Assembly: GCA_963662705.2 (NCBI GenBank)
Contig: OY759767.1
Span: 496,001 to 560,000, forward strand
DNA from: JAPPHA01 sp963662705
GTDB taxonomy: Bacteria; Pseudomonadota; Alphaproteobacteria; Rhodobacterales; Rhodobacteraceae
DNA length: 64,000 nt
Direction: 5' to 3'
The notes under the pieces are model-generated. The model made no database searches. It had not been told where the DNA came from and saw only the letters and a program-made list of their open reading frames with translations. This document shows positions 25,523 through 34,118 of this stretch, in pieces. The number at the start of each line of letters is the position of its first letter. The stretch's first letter is position 1. The position numbers and the translations under genes were made by a program.

Positions 25523-26398
25523 ATGTCGAGCAAGGCGAAAAACCGTTCGCTGATAGGTATCTCATTGATATTATTGGCAATGTTGGTAGCGACTCTGGCA
25601 GACGTCATTGCGAAATCCATGTCTGTAACGGTTTCCGAGGCGCAGCTGATGTTCCTGAGGAGCGCGTCGGGTTTCGTCATGGTGTTTGCCTTGATGTATG
25701 TTCGGCACACAAGAAAGCGCACTGCCTTGGTCAATCTCGACCAGGTCAGGCTTCACCTGGTTCGCTCAATCATTTGGTGCTTTTCAGTCTATCTGATGTT
25801 TGTCGCCCTTTATTCCGCACCGCTCGCAGATGTGAGCGTGCTTCTTTTGACGGAGTCGCTCTTTGTTATCCCGATGGCAGTGTTTTTCTTGCGCGAAAAG
25901 CTGACTCGCTCGAGATCCTGGGTCATCTTTCTGATGCTGTTCGGAACAATTTGCATATTGTCTCAGGATTTCTCGGGGCAATTGCAACTTTCTCCAAAGG
26001 GGTGGATCGCGGCCCTTGGCGCGGCATTTCTTGGAGCCGTAATCGCCGTAATCCTGAAGTCGATGGCGGAAAAGGATGAGCTCCTGGAGTTCCTGTTCTA
26101 CTCGTCCATCGTCGGGGGCGTCGTATTCTTTTTTCCGGCAATTCTGAATTGGCAACCGGTCTCGTTTTCTGTCTTCACCGCCATAACGGTCATGAGTATT
26201 TGCCTGCTCGTAACACAGGCATTGATCGTGCAAGCATTCCGCCATTCCGAAGCCTTGGTGATTACCCCGTTTTTTTCCGTTTCGGTCCCTTTCGGAGTCA
26301 TCGCCGGATGGCTCGTTTTCAGCGAAGTGCCGAGCTGGCTTTTCTGGCCGGGTTGCATCGTCATCGTGTTGGCTGCGCTGTTGGCTGGAAGGGAGTAA
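25523..26398 (+). CDS. EamA/DMT family transporter
   Basis: 291 residues from ATG 25523; an in-frame ATG at 25445 would add 26 hydrophilic residues, unusual for this family, whose first membrane segment normally begins near the start. Ten hydrophobic segments in two five-helix EamA repeats are visible, the first being LIGISLILLAMLVATLADVIAK. Conserved helix-loop features include AQLMFLRSASGF, PLADVSVLLLTESLFVIPMAVFFLREK in repeat 1, and ALVITPFFSVSVPFGVIAGWLVFSE in repeat 2. Such proteins export or import small metabolites in the inner membrane. Codons are clearly more AT-rich than in the neighbours, which suggests recent transfer. Confidence 0.9.
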   Translation: MSSKAKNRSLIGISLILLAMLVATLADVIAKSMSVTVSEAQLMFLRSASGFVMVFALMYVRHTRKRTALVNLDQVRLHLVRSIIWCFSVYLMFVALYSAPLADVSVLLLTESLFVIPMAVFFLREKLTRSRSWVIFLMLFGTICILSQDFSGQLQLSPKGWIAALGAAFLGAVIAVILKSMAEKDELLEFLFYSSIVGGVVFFFPAILNWQPVSFSVFTAITVMSICLLVTQALIVQAFRHSEALVITPFFSVSVPFGVIAGWLVFSEVPSWLFWPGCIVIVLAALLAGRE

Positions 26399-26871
26399 AC
26401 CATGACGCCTTTCATGCCATCCCTGATTCTTCGGGTTTCCCGTGACCTGCACTCCGGGACAGGAAACCAAATCCGCCATCTCGAAAAGTAGAGCAGAGAA
26501 GGCATCACGACCGGCCTCGCACCGGCCGCGTATACGTCCTTCCTTCACGTCAACTTTTCGGACAGGCCTCCCCGAAGCACGAGGTGACCGCATTTGCAGC
26601 ATCGGCCGCCGTTTTGGACAAACTCCGTCTTTGAGGACGCGCGTGGCTTGACCGGGTTCCATTTCGTGGTTCGCTGCCTGATCGCCATACGGAAGACCAG
26701 CTTGTCGGTAAGTCGCGGACTCTCAATGTCTTGAACCGCCCGTGAACATCAAAGGGATACCCGATGACCTCTCATAGACCCCGCGCTGGTGCGCATGTCG
26801 AGAAAGTCAGCCTACAGCCCGTAGATGGTGGGGCATCGAAAGCGGTCGGCCAGCCCAAGGACCGGTGAACG
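26399..26871. other. Intergenic region holding the broken 5' part of the next gene
   Basis: Nothing is recognised in 26399-26763. From 26764 to 26865 an ATG-started frame matches the expected N-terminus of the peroxiredoxin-like protein but is closed by TGA at 26866-26868. Confidence 0.5.
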
Positions 26872-27282
26872 ATGCTGTTTGTCTCCCGCGGCCGGCATTG
26901 CCCTCGCTGCAAGAAGTTCCTCAACAAGCTGAATGACTCCCTGGCTTCATGGGTCAGTGAGATGGATGCCGTTGTCGCTTCGGCCGACACCCGGGACGAG
27001 GCCCTGGCGGACAAGAACGAGTTTGGCTGGAATTTCGACCTTTGCCACGGCTTGACGGAAACGCAAATGCGGTCGCTTGGCCTCTATGTTTCCGAACCGC
27101 TCTTCGAGGCGGAAACAACGGGCCTGTTTTCTGACCCCGGCGCATTTGGAATTCGCCCGGACGGAACGCTCATGATCGTGGATATTTCCAACGGACCTGC
27201 GGCGCACCCGGACCTGGAAGAACTGTTGGACGGGATGACGTTCAACATTGAGAACGATCGCCCGGACAGGGGAACCGCCTGA
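26872..27282 (+). CDS. Peroxiredoxin/thioredoxin-like protein, N-terminally truncated by a nonsense codon
   Basis: 136 residues from ATG 26872. It carries a redox CPRC motif (Cys10 and Cys13) in GRHCPRCKKFLNKLND, SADTRDEALADK, and a FGIRPDGTLMIVDISNGP core, as in redoxin-domain AhpC/TSA-like proteins of about 170 residues. In the same frame, ATG 26764 opens 34 codons that look like the missing N-terminus (MTSHRPRAGAHVEKV, ending QPKDR). These are separated from the rest by TGA at 26866-26868, where a Trp would be expected from memory of homologues (KDR-W-TM). So the gene is either a pseudogene or is expressed as a shorter protein from 26872, missing the first strand of the fold. The redox Cys pair itself is intact. 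Confidence 0.7.
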   Translation: MLFVSRGRHCPRCKKFLNKLNDSLASWVSEMDAVVASADTRDEALADKNEFGWNFDLCHGLTETQMRSLGLYVSEPLFEAETTGLFSDPGAFGIRPDGTLMIVDISNGPAAHPDLEELLDGMTFNIENDRPDRGTA

Positions 27283-27396
27283 CACCGTCCGTGCGGAACA
27301 GGCAAAACTGTCAAAGCGCATCTGACATCCCGGCCGGCAGCGCGGCGGACAGGACCGTCGTCCGGAGTGCGTCGCGTCTCTTTGCCGGCGCGTATG

Positions 27397-27825
27397 CTAC
27401 GAACTGTGATCGCCCGGGGCTTCCGGCGCGTGAGGCCGCGCGCCCTCGTATTTCACCAGATTGTCGTTCATTTGGAGCCAGGGAAGCCTGCTTTCGTAGT
27501 ACACATGGAAACCCGGTTCGAATTCCAGCGGATTTGCCAGGGAGGCTGCGTAAACGTGGATCTCTCCCTGGTAACGGTCTGCTTCAAATCCCATGGGCGT
27601 GCCGCAGTCTTCACAGAAATGGCGGTACACACCTTTGGAGCTTTCGAATGTTTTCGGTGCATTGCCTGTCCATGTGAAGTTTTCGACTGGTACTCCAATC
27701 CACGCGACCACGGGTGCGGCACAGTTTCGCCGGCAATCGTTGCAATGACAGTAGCAGGCCCAGGTCGCCTCGCCGTCGTACTCCCACCACGTCTTTCCGC
27801 AGAGGCAATGGCCGCACGTCGTCAT
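27397..27825 (-). CDS. GFA family (glutathione-dependent formaldehyde-activating-like) protein
   Basis: 142 residues from ATG 27825; the longer open frame upstream has no family similarity. The zinc ligands of the GFA/CENP-V fold are present: CGHCLCG at residues 4-10, CYCHCNDCRR near 28-37 and CEDCG near 77-81. VYRHFCEDCGTPM is the usual second zinc motif. The name comes from glutathione-dependent formaldehyde-activating enzyme, but most bacterial members are of unknown function, so only the fold is claimed. It is convergent with the peroxiredoxin-like gene and divergent from the damaged higBA locus. Confidence 0.88.
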   Translation of the reverse strand: MTTCGHCLCGKTWWEYDGEATWACYCHCNDCRRNCAAPVVAWIGVPVENFTWTGNAPKTFESSKGVYRHFCEDCGTPMGFEADRYQGEIHVYAASLANPLEFEPGFHVYYESRLPWLQMNDNLVKYEGARPHAPEAPGDHSS

Positions 27826-28054
27826 GTCATTCACCGGTTTTGTTTTTTTCCCTGGGGTAGTGGGCACGCGGAACCGCGCACCCTGTCTTGAGCTGATTAC
27901 ACCGTTTTCAGAAGGACTTGTCGTCGATCCGTAGCTGCCGGTGTGCGACTCATTGCGCATGCCCGGACAGGGCTCAAGGACCATGCCGCTCCCGGCAGGC
28001 CCACTCGTGACCGGTCACGGAATATCGGGAACTGCCCGGTTTCGGTCAATCGAG

Positions 28055-28256
28055 GGTTCGAGAGAATTCTCGCGCGTTTCGACGAGACCGGGTCGCCGAC
28101 AGACATGGACCTTACCGGATTCCACTTGCCCCCCTGAAAGGCGATCTGGCGGAGTACTGGGCAGTCCGGGTGTCGGGCGATTGGCGTATCGTCTTGCGCG
28201 CCGATGGCGATGTCAGGGATGTTGACCTGATTGACGATCACCAAGAAGGAGCGAAC
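28055..28256 (+). pseudogene. higB: Broken HigB (RelE-family) toxin gene
   Basis: Two frames together spell the C-terminal two thirds of a HigB toxin: ERILARFDETGSPTDMDLTGFHL in one frame, then PLKGDLAEYWAVRVSGDWRIV in another. The break is in a run of six C at about 28128-28133 (CACTTGCCCCCCTGAAAGGC); loss of one base would turn the expected HLxPLKGD into HLPP-stop. The normal end (DLIDYH-stop in relatives) reads DLIDDHQEGAN here and runs on in frame into the antitoxin. So the toxin has a frameshift and a lost stop codon. The N-terminus upstream of 28055 cannot be recognised. Confidence 0.65.
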
Positions 28257-28502
28257 ATGCCGATGACGAATCCCCCTCATCCCGGCCTGTCCGTACGTCA
28301 CGACTGCATGGGACCTTCAGGGCCAAGCGTGACGGAAGCGGCGCACAAGCTTGGGATCGGCCGCAAGCAACTCTCGGATGTCGTCAACTGCCGTTCGGGG
28401 ATTTCCCAGGTGATGGCGATCCGCCTCGACAAGGCATTCGGCGGCGGCGCGGATACCTGGTACCGCCTCCAGTCCGCCTGGGAACTGGCCCAGGCGAAGT
28501 AG
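28257..28502 (+). CDS. higA: HigA-family antitoxin
   Basis: 81 residues from ATG 28257, with GAAGGAG ending about 6 bases upstream. It has the family start NPPHPG and a helix-turn-helix (residues about 25-60: SVTEAAHKLGIGRKQLSDVVNCRSGIS), followed by MAIRLDKAFGGGADTWYRLQ. HigA proteins bind their own promoter and neutralise HigB. The C-terminus (WELAQAK) ends a little earlier than many homologues. The toxin upstream is broken, so the antitoxin may be an orphan repressor. The frame is continuous with the toxin C-terminus, and a GTG at 28170 would give a 110-residue HigB-tail/HigA fusion. Confidence 0.8.
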   Translation: MPMTNPPHPGLSVRHDCMGPSGPSVTEAAHKLGIGRKQLSDVVNCRSGISQVMAIRLDKAFGGGADTWYRLQSAWELAQAK

Positions 28503-28876
28503 ACGGCGCACCGAATCAAAGTCGAACGCCTGGTGCCGGTTACCTGATCCGGGTGTGAAAGACTCGATTTCCCGTCGCCACGCTGCCTTTCTCCGGATCC
28601 GGAAGCCGGGAGGGACGGTGGCTGCATTGGCAGGTAACTCGACATCGAATCAGGTCAGCAATCCCGGTTGGCGTGTGACGACTCGGTTTGATGGACACAC
28701 TGCGAATCGAAGCGGCGCAAGGCAAATCGGAGACGTTTCCACATTGCCCCGGCCCGCTTGGCTCTGCCAGCCGGGAAACGACCGAGGATCGCAGGCTGGG
28801 AGTCGCTTGGTGGTTGCACTCGGAGCCGAAAAACACTAGGTCTTGCTTTTCCGCAACAACTTGACTGGAGTGAATC
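28503..28876. other. Intergenic region upstream of rpoZ
   Basis: About 370 bases. It should contain the rpoZ promoter. A weak TTGACT lies just before the gene, but I cannot place a trustworthy -10. No gene is recognised. Confidence 0.4.
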
Positions 28877-29230
28877 ATGGCACGGGTAACGGTTGAGGAT
28901 TGCGTCGACAAGATTCCCAACAGGTTCGAACTGGTCATTCTGGCCGCGCACCGGGCTCGCGAAATCTCTTCCGGTGCAGAAATCACGGTTCCGGAGGACA
29001 ACGACAAGAACCCTGTCATTGCACTGAGGGAAATCGCGGAGGAAACGCTCTCGGCTGAACAGGTTCGCGAATCCGCGATCGAAACCCATCAGACCGAAAT
29101 CGAGGTCGATGTTCCCGAGGAAGACCAGTTGTCTCTGCTCTTGTCCGGAGAACGGGACGATGAGCCTGATGACCCGGCGATGGAGGACAGCATCCTTCGG
29201 AAACTGATCGAGGCCCAGTCCCGCGAGTGA
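28877..29230 (+). CDS. rpoZ: RNA polymerase omega subunit
   Basis: 117 residues from ATG 28877 with GGAG ten bases upstream. The N-terminus is typical: MARVTVEDCVDKIPNRFELV and AAHRAREIS. Omega supports assembly of RNA polymerase around the beta-prime subunit and takes part in the response to ppGpp. The acidic C-terminal tail (EEDQLSLLLSGERDDEPDD) is usual for alphaproteobacteria. The ppGpp synthetase/hydrolase gene follows 36 bases later, the conserved rpoZ-rsh neighbourhood. Confidence 0.97.
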   Translation: MARVTVEDCVDKIPNRFELVILAAHRAREISSGAEITVPEDNDKNPVIALREIAEETLSAEQVRESAIETHQTEIEVDVPEEDQLSLLLSGERDDEPDDPAMEDSILRKLIEAQSRE

Positions 29231-29266
29231 CCGTGGGATCGCTGGAGGAACAGGGATCCATGCGTC

Positions 29267-31432
29267 ATGGCGCAACGGAAGTTCAAGTACTGCACCAGTG
29301 CGGAGGAACTGGCCGGGCGGGTCAGGTCCTATAATCCGAATTCCAATTCGGAGCTGATCACCTCCGCCTATCTGTACAGCCAGCAAATGCATGCGTCGCA
29401 GTCGCGCCAGTCGGGTGAGCCGTATTTCACCCATCCGTGTGCCGTTGCGTCGATCCTTGCCGACCAGAGGTTGGACGACACCACGATCGTGACGGCCCTC
29501 CTTCACGATACGCTGGAGGACACCCGGTCGACCGAGGAGGAACTGTCCGCGCGGTTTGGTGCGACGATCTCCGGTCTTGTCGACGGCGTGACCAAACTGA
29601 CGAACATTTCGACCGTATCGATGGAGGCAAAGGAAGCGGAGAATTTCAGGAAACTCCTGCTTGCGGTTTCAAGGGACCCGAGGGTCATCGTGGTGAAACT
29701 CGCGGACCGCCTTCACAACATGAAGACGATCAGGCACCTGCCCGCCGAAAAACGGACCAGGAAGGCAAGGGAAACAATGGAAGTCTATGCCCCTCTTGCC
29801 GGGCGCATGGGTATGCAGTGGATGCGGGAAGAGCTGGAGAATCTGGCGTTCAGGGAATTGTACCCCAATGAACATCGGGCTCTTCTTGGCAGGTTCGCCA
29901 AGATGAGGCGGGAACATCCGAATCTCATGGAAGAGATCATCAGCGATATAAGGGACAAGCTTGAAGAGATGGGGGTCGAGGCCGGAGTCGAAGGCCGCGC
30001 GAAGAAACCCTATTCGGCCTGGCGGAAACTGAACGAGGAAAAACGGGACTTTTCGGCCCTGAGCGATGTCCTGGGATTCCGGGTCATAACCACCAATGTG
30101 GACGACATCTACAAGGCTCTCGGCGCGATCCATCTCAAGTGGAAGGCCGTCCCCGGCCGGTTCAAGGATTACGTCAGCCATCCGAAATCAAACGGCTACA
30201 GTTCCGTTCACACCGTGGTTTCGGGCAAGTACGGGCATATCGTCGAAATCCAGATCAGAACCAGGGACATGCACCTGAAAGCGGAAATCGGGGTCGCCGC
30301 CCACTGGTCGTACCGGGACGGGCTGCCTGTCGAACTCAAGACGACCGAGGATCCCGGATACTGGATCAGGAACCTGACGGAGAACTTTGGCGAAGAACCC
30401 CACGAGAGCCTGGTCGAACTCGTCAAGCTCGAGATGTACAGCGACCAGGTCTTCTGCTTCACGCCGAAGGGGAGGGTGATCAGGCTGCCCAAGGGCGCGA
30501 CGCCGGTCGATTTTGCATATATGGTGCACACGGCCGTCGGGATGACCTGTGTTGGCGCCAAGGTGAACGGCAAACGGGTTCCCTTGTCCACTCGCCTGAA
30601 AACCGGGCAGACCGTCGAGATTCTGACCGCCGAAAACCAGAGGCCCAACGCCAACTGGGAAGACATGGCGGTTACCGGGCGCGCGAAGTCCGCGATTCGC
30701 AGGGCAGTCAAGACAGAGAAGATGGAAAGCGACATCCGCCTGGGCAGGGAACTGGCGCGGTCAACCCTGGAACGCATCAACAAGCGGTTGACCGACAAGG
30801 CGCTTTCGACTGCCGCCGCGGCGCTCGGAGAGAAGGATGCACAGCATTTGCTTGCAAAAATGGGGCAAATGAAAATCAACGGGGCAAGACTGATCAAGGT
30901 GCTTTATCCCGAGTTGGTCGATTCTGTCGAAAAGAAGGTCCAGACGGCCTGCAAGATATCGGGCTTGCCGGAAGGTCAGAGCAGGCTGAGGACCTTTTGC
31001 TGCCGTCCGCTGCCGGGCGAACGGATCGTGGGCATTTCCCAGCGGGGAAACGGGGTCAAGGTCCACGTTATTCACTGCGAAAAACTCGCCGAATACGAGA
31101 ACCAGCCGGAACGGTGGATCGACTTGCGGTGGACCGAGGGCAAGAGTACCGGAAACCACAAGGCTTACCTCGATGTCACGATGGCCAATTCCGCCGGGGT
31201 CCTTGGGCGGGTCTGCACCCTGTTCGGCGAACAGAATTCAAACATCTCGAACCTGAAATTCACCGACCGTAAGTCCGACGTCTACCGTATGGAATTCGAA
31301 ATCGAGGTCCGCGATGTCGAACATCTGTACAACATACAGCGCGCCCTTGATGCGGAATCGGATGTCGTCGTGCACAAGCGAATTCACGGTCGATCGCCGA
31401 AACCCAAAACAGCTGTTGCCAGGCCGGCGTAA
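29267..31432 (+). CDS. rsh: Bifunctional (p)ppGpp synthetase/hydrolase (RelA/SpoT homologue)
   Basis: 721 residues. Hydrolase domain at about 30-180, with metal residues His56, His80 and Asp81 (LLHDTLEDT) and ADRLHNMKT, so it is not hydrolase-dead. Synthetase domain at about 235-350, including GRFKDYVSHPKSNGYSSVH and EIQIRTRDMH. TGS domain at about 390-450 (FCFTPKGRVIRLPKGATPVDFAY), then a helical region with Cys-Cys (TFCCRPLPGE) and an ACT domain at about 640-715. Alphaproteobacteria usually have one such bifunctional enzyme, which makes and degrades the stringent-response alarmone. It sits between rpoZ and the DUF2062 gene on one strand, probably co-transcribed. Confidence 0.96.
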   Translation: MAQRKFKYCTSAEELAGRVRSYNPNSNSELITSAYLYSQQMHASQSRQSGEPYFTHPCAVASILADQRLDDTTIVTALLHDTLEDTRSTEEELSARFGATISGLVDGVTKLTNISTVSMEAKEAENFRKLLLAVSRDPRVIVVKLADRLHNMKTIRHLPAEKRTRKARETMEVYAPLAGRMGMQWMREELENLAFRELYPNEHRALLGRFAKMRREHPNLMEEIISDIRDKLEEMGVEAGVEGRAKKPYSAWRKLNEEKRDFSALSDVLGFRVITTNVDDIYKALGAIHLKWKAVPGRFKDYVSHPKSNGYSSVHTVVSGKYGHIVEIQIRTRDMHLKAEIGVAAHWSYRDGLPVELKTTEDPGYWIRNLTENFGEEPHESLVELVKLEMYSDQVFCFTPKGRVIRLPKGATPVDFAYMVHTAVGMTCVGAKVNGKRVPLSTRLKTGQTVEILTAENQRPNANWEDMAVTGRAKSAIRRAVKTEKMESDIRLGRELARSTLERINKRLTDKALSTAAAALGEKDAQHLLAKMGQMKINGARLIKVLYPELVDSVEKKVQTACKISGLPEGQSRLRTFCCRPLPGERIVGISQRGNGVKVHVIHCEKLAEYENQPERWIDLRWTEGKSTGNHKAYLDVTMANSAGVLGRVCTLFGEQNSNISNLKFTDRKSDVYRMEFEIEVRDVEHLYNIQRALDAESDVVVHKRIHGRSPKPKTAVARPA

Positions 31433-31477
31433 CTGGCGCACAACAACGCTTTCGGATTAGGAGAACAACAGGAAAAG

Positions 31478-32140
31478 GTGTTCAAGAGGCGTACACAGCT
31501 GTCTTTTCGCGAGCGCGTGTCAGAATCGATCTATCCCAGGTCAGGATGGCGTCGCGCAACGACATATGCACTCCGGAGAATCCTGCGTTTGCCCGATACG
31601 CCACACCGGATCGCTTTGGGGCTTTCCTGCGGGGTCCTGGCCTGTTTTTCCCCCTTTTTCGGGTTGCACATCGGGCTCGCCATCTTGCTGGCGTTCCTGT
31701 TGCGCGGCAACCTTTTCGCATCCCTGATCGGGACGTTCTTCGGCAACCCGATCACATTCCCGGTGATTGCCGCGGCGAGCTACAACATAGGGCATACGCT
31801 TCTGGGAACGGCCAACGACCAGACTCCGCTCAAGGCAGTTCGGCATGCGTTCAATGAGGCTGCAAGCGATGTCAAGCGCAACCTGCTCAATCTGCTCGGA
31901 TCCGAGCCGACATCATGGGATGGCGTCAAGGAGTTGGCCGGGTCAATATTGCTCCCCTACGGCATCGGCGGATTGATCTCTGGTCTCGTGACGTCAATTG
32001 CGGTTTATTTCGTTTCCAGGCCGTTGATCGAGGCCTACCAGAGGCGGCGAAGGCTCAGGTTCGCGAAACGCCGGGACGTGCGGCCGGAGGCGGAGTCCAA
32101 TGACCAGGCCGCGGACAATGCTGAAGGGAGATTGACATGA
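31478..32140 (+). CDS. DUF2062 membrane protein
   Basis: 220 residues from GTG 31478 (GGAG lies about 18 bases upstream, rather far). The DUF2062 pattern is clear: ASLGLSCGVLACFSPFFGLH-like (here RIALGLSCGVLACFSPFFG), then LLRGNLFASLIGTFFGNP and ITFPVIAAASYNIG. Three to four hydrophobic segments (about 43-70, 75-95, 155-185) and a very basic C-terminal tail in the cytoplasm are seen. The function of the family is not established. The gene lies in the housekeeping block, and its stop overlaps the pdxJ start by four bases. Confidence 0.88.
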   Translation: MFKRRTQLSFRERVSESIYPRSGWRRATTYALRRILRLPDTPHRIALGLSCGVLACFSPFFGLHIGLAILLAFLLRGNLFASLIGTFFGNPITFPVIAAASYNIGHTLLGTANDQTPLKAVRHAFNEAASDVKRNLLNLLGSEPTSWDGVKELAGSILLPYGIGGLISGLVTSIAVYFVSRPLIEAYQRRRRLRFAKRRDVRPEAESNDQAADNAEGRLT

Positions 32141-32925
32141 CACTGTTTCTCGGAAGTACACCCCGCCGACTGCGCCTCGGGGTCAACATCGACCACGTCG
32201 CGACGGTCAGGAATGCGCGCGGGGGCGACTACCCGGATCCTGTCAGGTCGGCAAAGCTGGCAGAGGCCGCGGGAGCCGACGGCATCACCGCGCACCTGAG
32301 GGAAGACCGCAGGCACATCACCGACCGGGATATCGATCTTCTCATGAAGAATCTGTCCGTACCGTTGAACCTTGAAATGGCGGCAACCGAGGAAATGCTC
32401 GAGATTGCGCTTCGCCATCGACCGCATGCCGTGTGCATTGTCCCCGAGAAACGCGAGGAGCGGACGACGGAAGGAGGTCTCGATGTCGCCGGTGACGAAA
32501 ACCGCCTTGCCCGGTTCATCGGGCCGCTCAAGGACGCTGGATGCCGGGTTTCGTTCTTCGTCGCGGCGGAAAGGCGTCAATTGGAATCTGCAGCGCGCAT
32601 CGGGGCACAAGTGGTTGAACTTCATGCTGGCGCCTATTGCGATGCGCATAACGAAGGACGGATCGCGGACCGGGACCGCGAGTTGGACGCGATTGTGGCC
32701 ATGGCGGGATTCGGTGCGTCGATCGGCCTGGAAATCCATGCCGGCCACGGATTGACGTTCGATACGGTCAAGCCGGTCGCCGCGCTGCCGGAGGTCCAGG
32801 AACTGAACATCGGTCATTTCCTGATCGGGGAAGCCATATTCTCGGGACTCGACAGCGTCGTCCGGAGGATGAGAGCGCTGATGCAGGAGGCACGGTCCGA
32901 GACGCTCGGGGAAGGGGTCGCATGA
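32137..32925 (+). CDS. pdxJ: Pyridoxine 5'-phosphate synthase
   Basis: 262 residues from ATG 32137 (4-base overlap with the DUF2062 gene). A TIM-barrel enzyme that condenses 1-deoxyxylulose 5-phosphate with 3-amino-2-oxopropyl phosphate to pyridoxine phosphate in the DXP-dependent vitamin B6 pathway. Visible motifs: RLGVNIDHVATVRNARGG with the catalytic His near residue 20, ADGITAHLREDRRHI, NLEMAATEEML, VPEKREERTTEGGLDV and the late LNIGHFLIGEAIF with the second His. All are intact. In relatives acpS usually follows; here it does not (see the region after this gene). Confidence 0.97.
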   Translation: MTLFLGSTPRRLRLGVNIDHVATVRNARGGDYPDPVRSAKLAEAAGADGITAHLREDRRHITDRDIDLLMKNLSVPLNLEMAATEEMLEIALRHRPHAVCIVPEKREERTTEGGLDVAGDENRLARFIGPLKDAGCRVSFFVAAERRQLESAARIGAQVVELHAGAYCDAHNEGRIADRDRELDAIVAMAGFGASIGLEIHAGHGLTFDTVKPVAALPEVQELNIGHFLIGEAIFSGLDSVVRRMRALMQEARSETLGEGVA

Positions 32926-33293
32926 CCTCGTCCAGGTGGACTGTTCCCTGAAGTCGAGAACGGAACCCTGTTTGTCCTTTTCCTTCTTTCGTCGCGACAT
33001 GCCGTTGCGCGTGCGGACATCTCCGGAAGGGAGGTCGGACTCGGGCACCGTAGGTGGCCTGATCGGTAGAGGCCGTCCGGAATGGCTTTTGACCAGCCGG
33101 GTTTCGATGATCTCCGGGCTTCCGGTTCAGAGGCCCGGGCCGTGGACACACCTTGCCGGCCGTGGGCCGGGCATCGCGGCTGACTGGCGACAGGGCGACA
33201 TGTTCTGCGCGACCGATTCGGCAGGGTCGGCAACAGTTGACGAAACCGCCTGAAGACTCCATCTAGCAGGCGGCGTCAAATCGGGGATCGGCA
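32926..33293. other. Gap where acpS is expected, no recognisable gene
   Basis: About 370 bases between pdxJ and lepB. No frame shows the AcpS start motif (GIGxDLxDIxR) or any other recognisable domain. An open frame of 105 codons (32936-33253, plus) exists but has the look of chance coding. Confidence 0.6.
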
Positions 33294-34118
33294 ATGGCGA
33301 ACAGGACTTCGCGCTCATCGGAAAGGGAATCCGGTTGGCTTTGGGAATCCGCCAAGACGATCGTCTATGCATTGCTCATAGCCGGCGTGATACGGACCGT
33401 TTTCTTCCAGCCGTTCTGGATACCTTCGGGCTCGATGAAGCCGACCCTGCTGGTGGGCGATTTCCTGTTCGTGAACAAGATGGCCTACGGGTATTCCTGG
33501 GCGTCATGCCCCAATCTCGGCAGCTTTAACCTGTGCTGGTTCGCTCAAGACCTGGATGGAAGGATTCTCGGCGACGAACCGGAGCCCGGGGACATCATCG
33601 TCTTCAAGCATCCGGTTGATGGCAGGGACTTCATCAAGAGGCTGATCGGGGTGCCCGGAGACAAGGTCAAGATGTCCGACGGGCGGCTGATCATCAATGA
33701 TGTCGAACTTGACCTGGAGCCGAATGGCGTTTTCAAGGAACTGAGGGCGCCGCAGGGTCCGGTCGGCAACCTGCCCCGCTGCAAGGAAGTCTCGGGCATC
33801 GACGGCTCCATTTGCGAAAAGGACCTTTACGAGGAGACGCTTCCCAACGGGGTCCGTCATGCGGTTCTCGATATCGGTCACAGCTATTCGGACAATACGC
33901 CCGTTTACCATGTTCCGGACAATCACTATCTCTTCGTCGGGGATAACCGGGACAATTCCCAGGACGGGCGGTTCCCGCAAAACGTGGGTGGCGTCGGATT
34001 CGTCCCGTTCGAAAACCTGATCGGACGTGCCGACAGGGTCATCTTTTCCTCGGCAGGGTCATGGATCCTGGCATTCTGGTCGTGGCGGTCCGATCGGTAC
34101 TTCAAGAGGCTCGAGTGA
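33294..34118 (+). CDS. lepB: Signal peptidase I
   Basis: 274 residues. An N-terminal membrane anchor (about residues 20-40, TIVYALLIAGVIRTVFFQP) is followed by the catalytic Ser47 in IPSGSMKPTL and the general-base Lys115 in FIKRLIGVPGD. GDNRDNSQDGR near residue 225 is the box E signature. It removes signal peptides from exported proteins at the outer face of the inner membrane. Only the single N-terminal anchor is clear; a hydrophobic C-terminal stretch (WILAFWSWR) may touch the membrane. Its stop overlaps the GTG start of rnc by four bases. Confidence 0.97.
   Translation: MANRTSRSSERESGWLWESAKTIVYALLIAGVIRTVFFQPFWIPSGSMKPTLLVGDFLFVNKMAYGYSWASCPNLGSFNLCWFAQDLDGRILGDEPEPGDIIVFKHPVDGRDFIKRLIGVPGDKVKMSDGRLIINDVELDLEPNGVFKELRAPQGPVGNLPRCKEVSGIDGSICEKDLYEETLPNGVRHAVLDIGHSYSDNTPVYHVPDNHYLFVGDNRDNSQDGRFPQNVGGVGFVPFENLIGRADRVIFSSAGSWILAFWSWRSDRYFKRLE

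Noticed and set aside
26866..26868. TGA read as selenocysteine or Trp
   Set aside because: The expected residue is Trp, not Cys; no SECIS-like hairpin was noticed, and TGA serves as a normal stop in many intact genes of the window.
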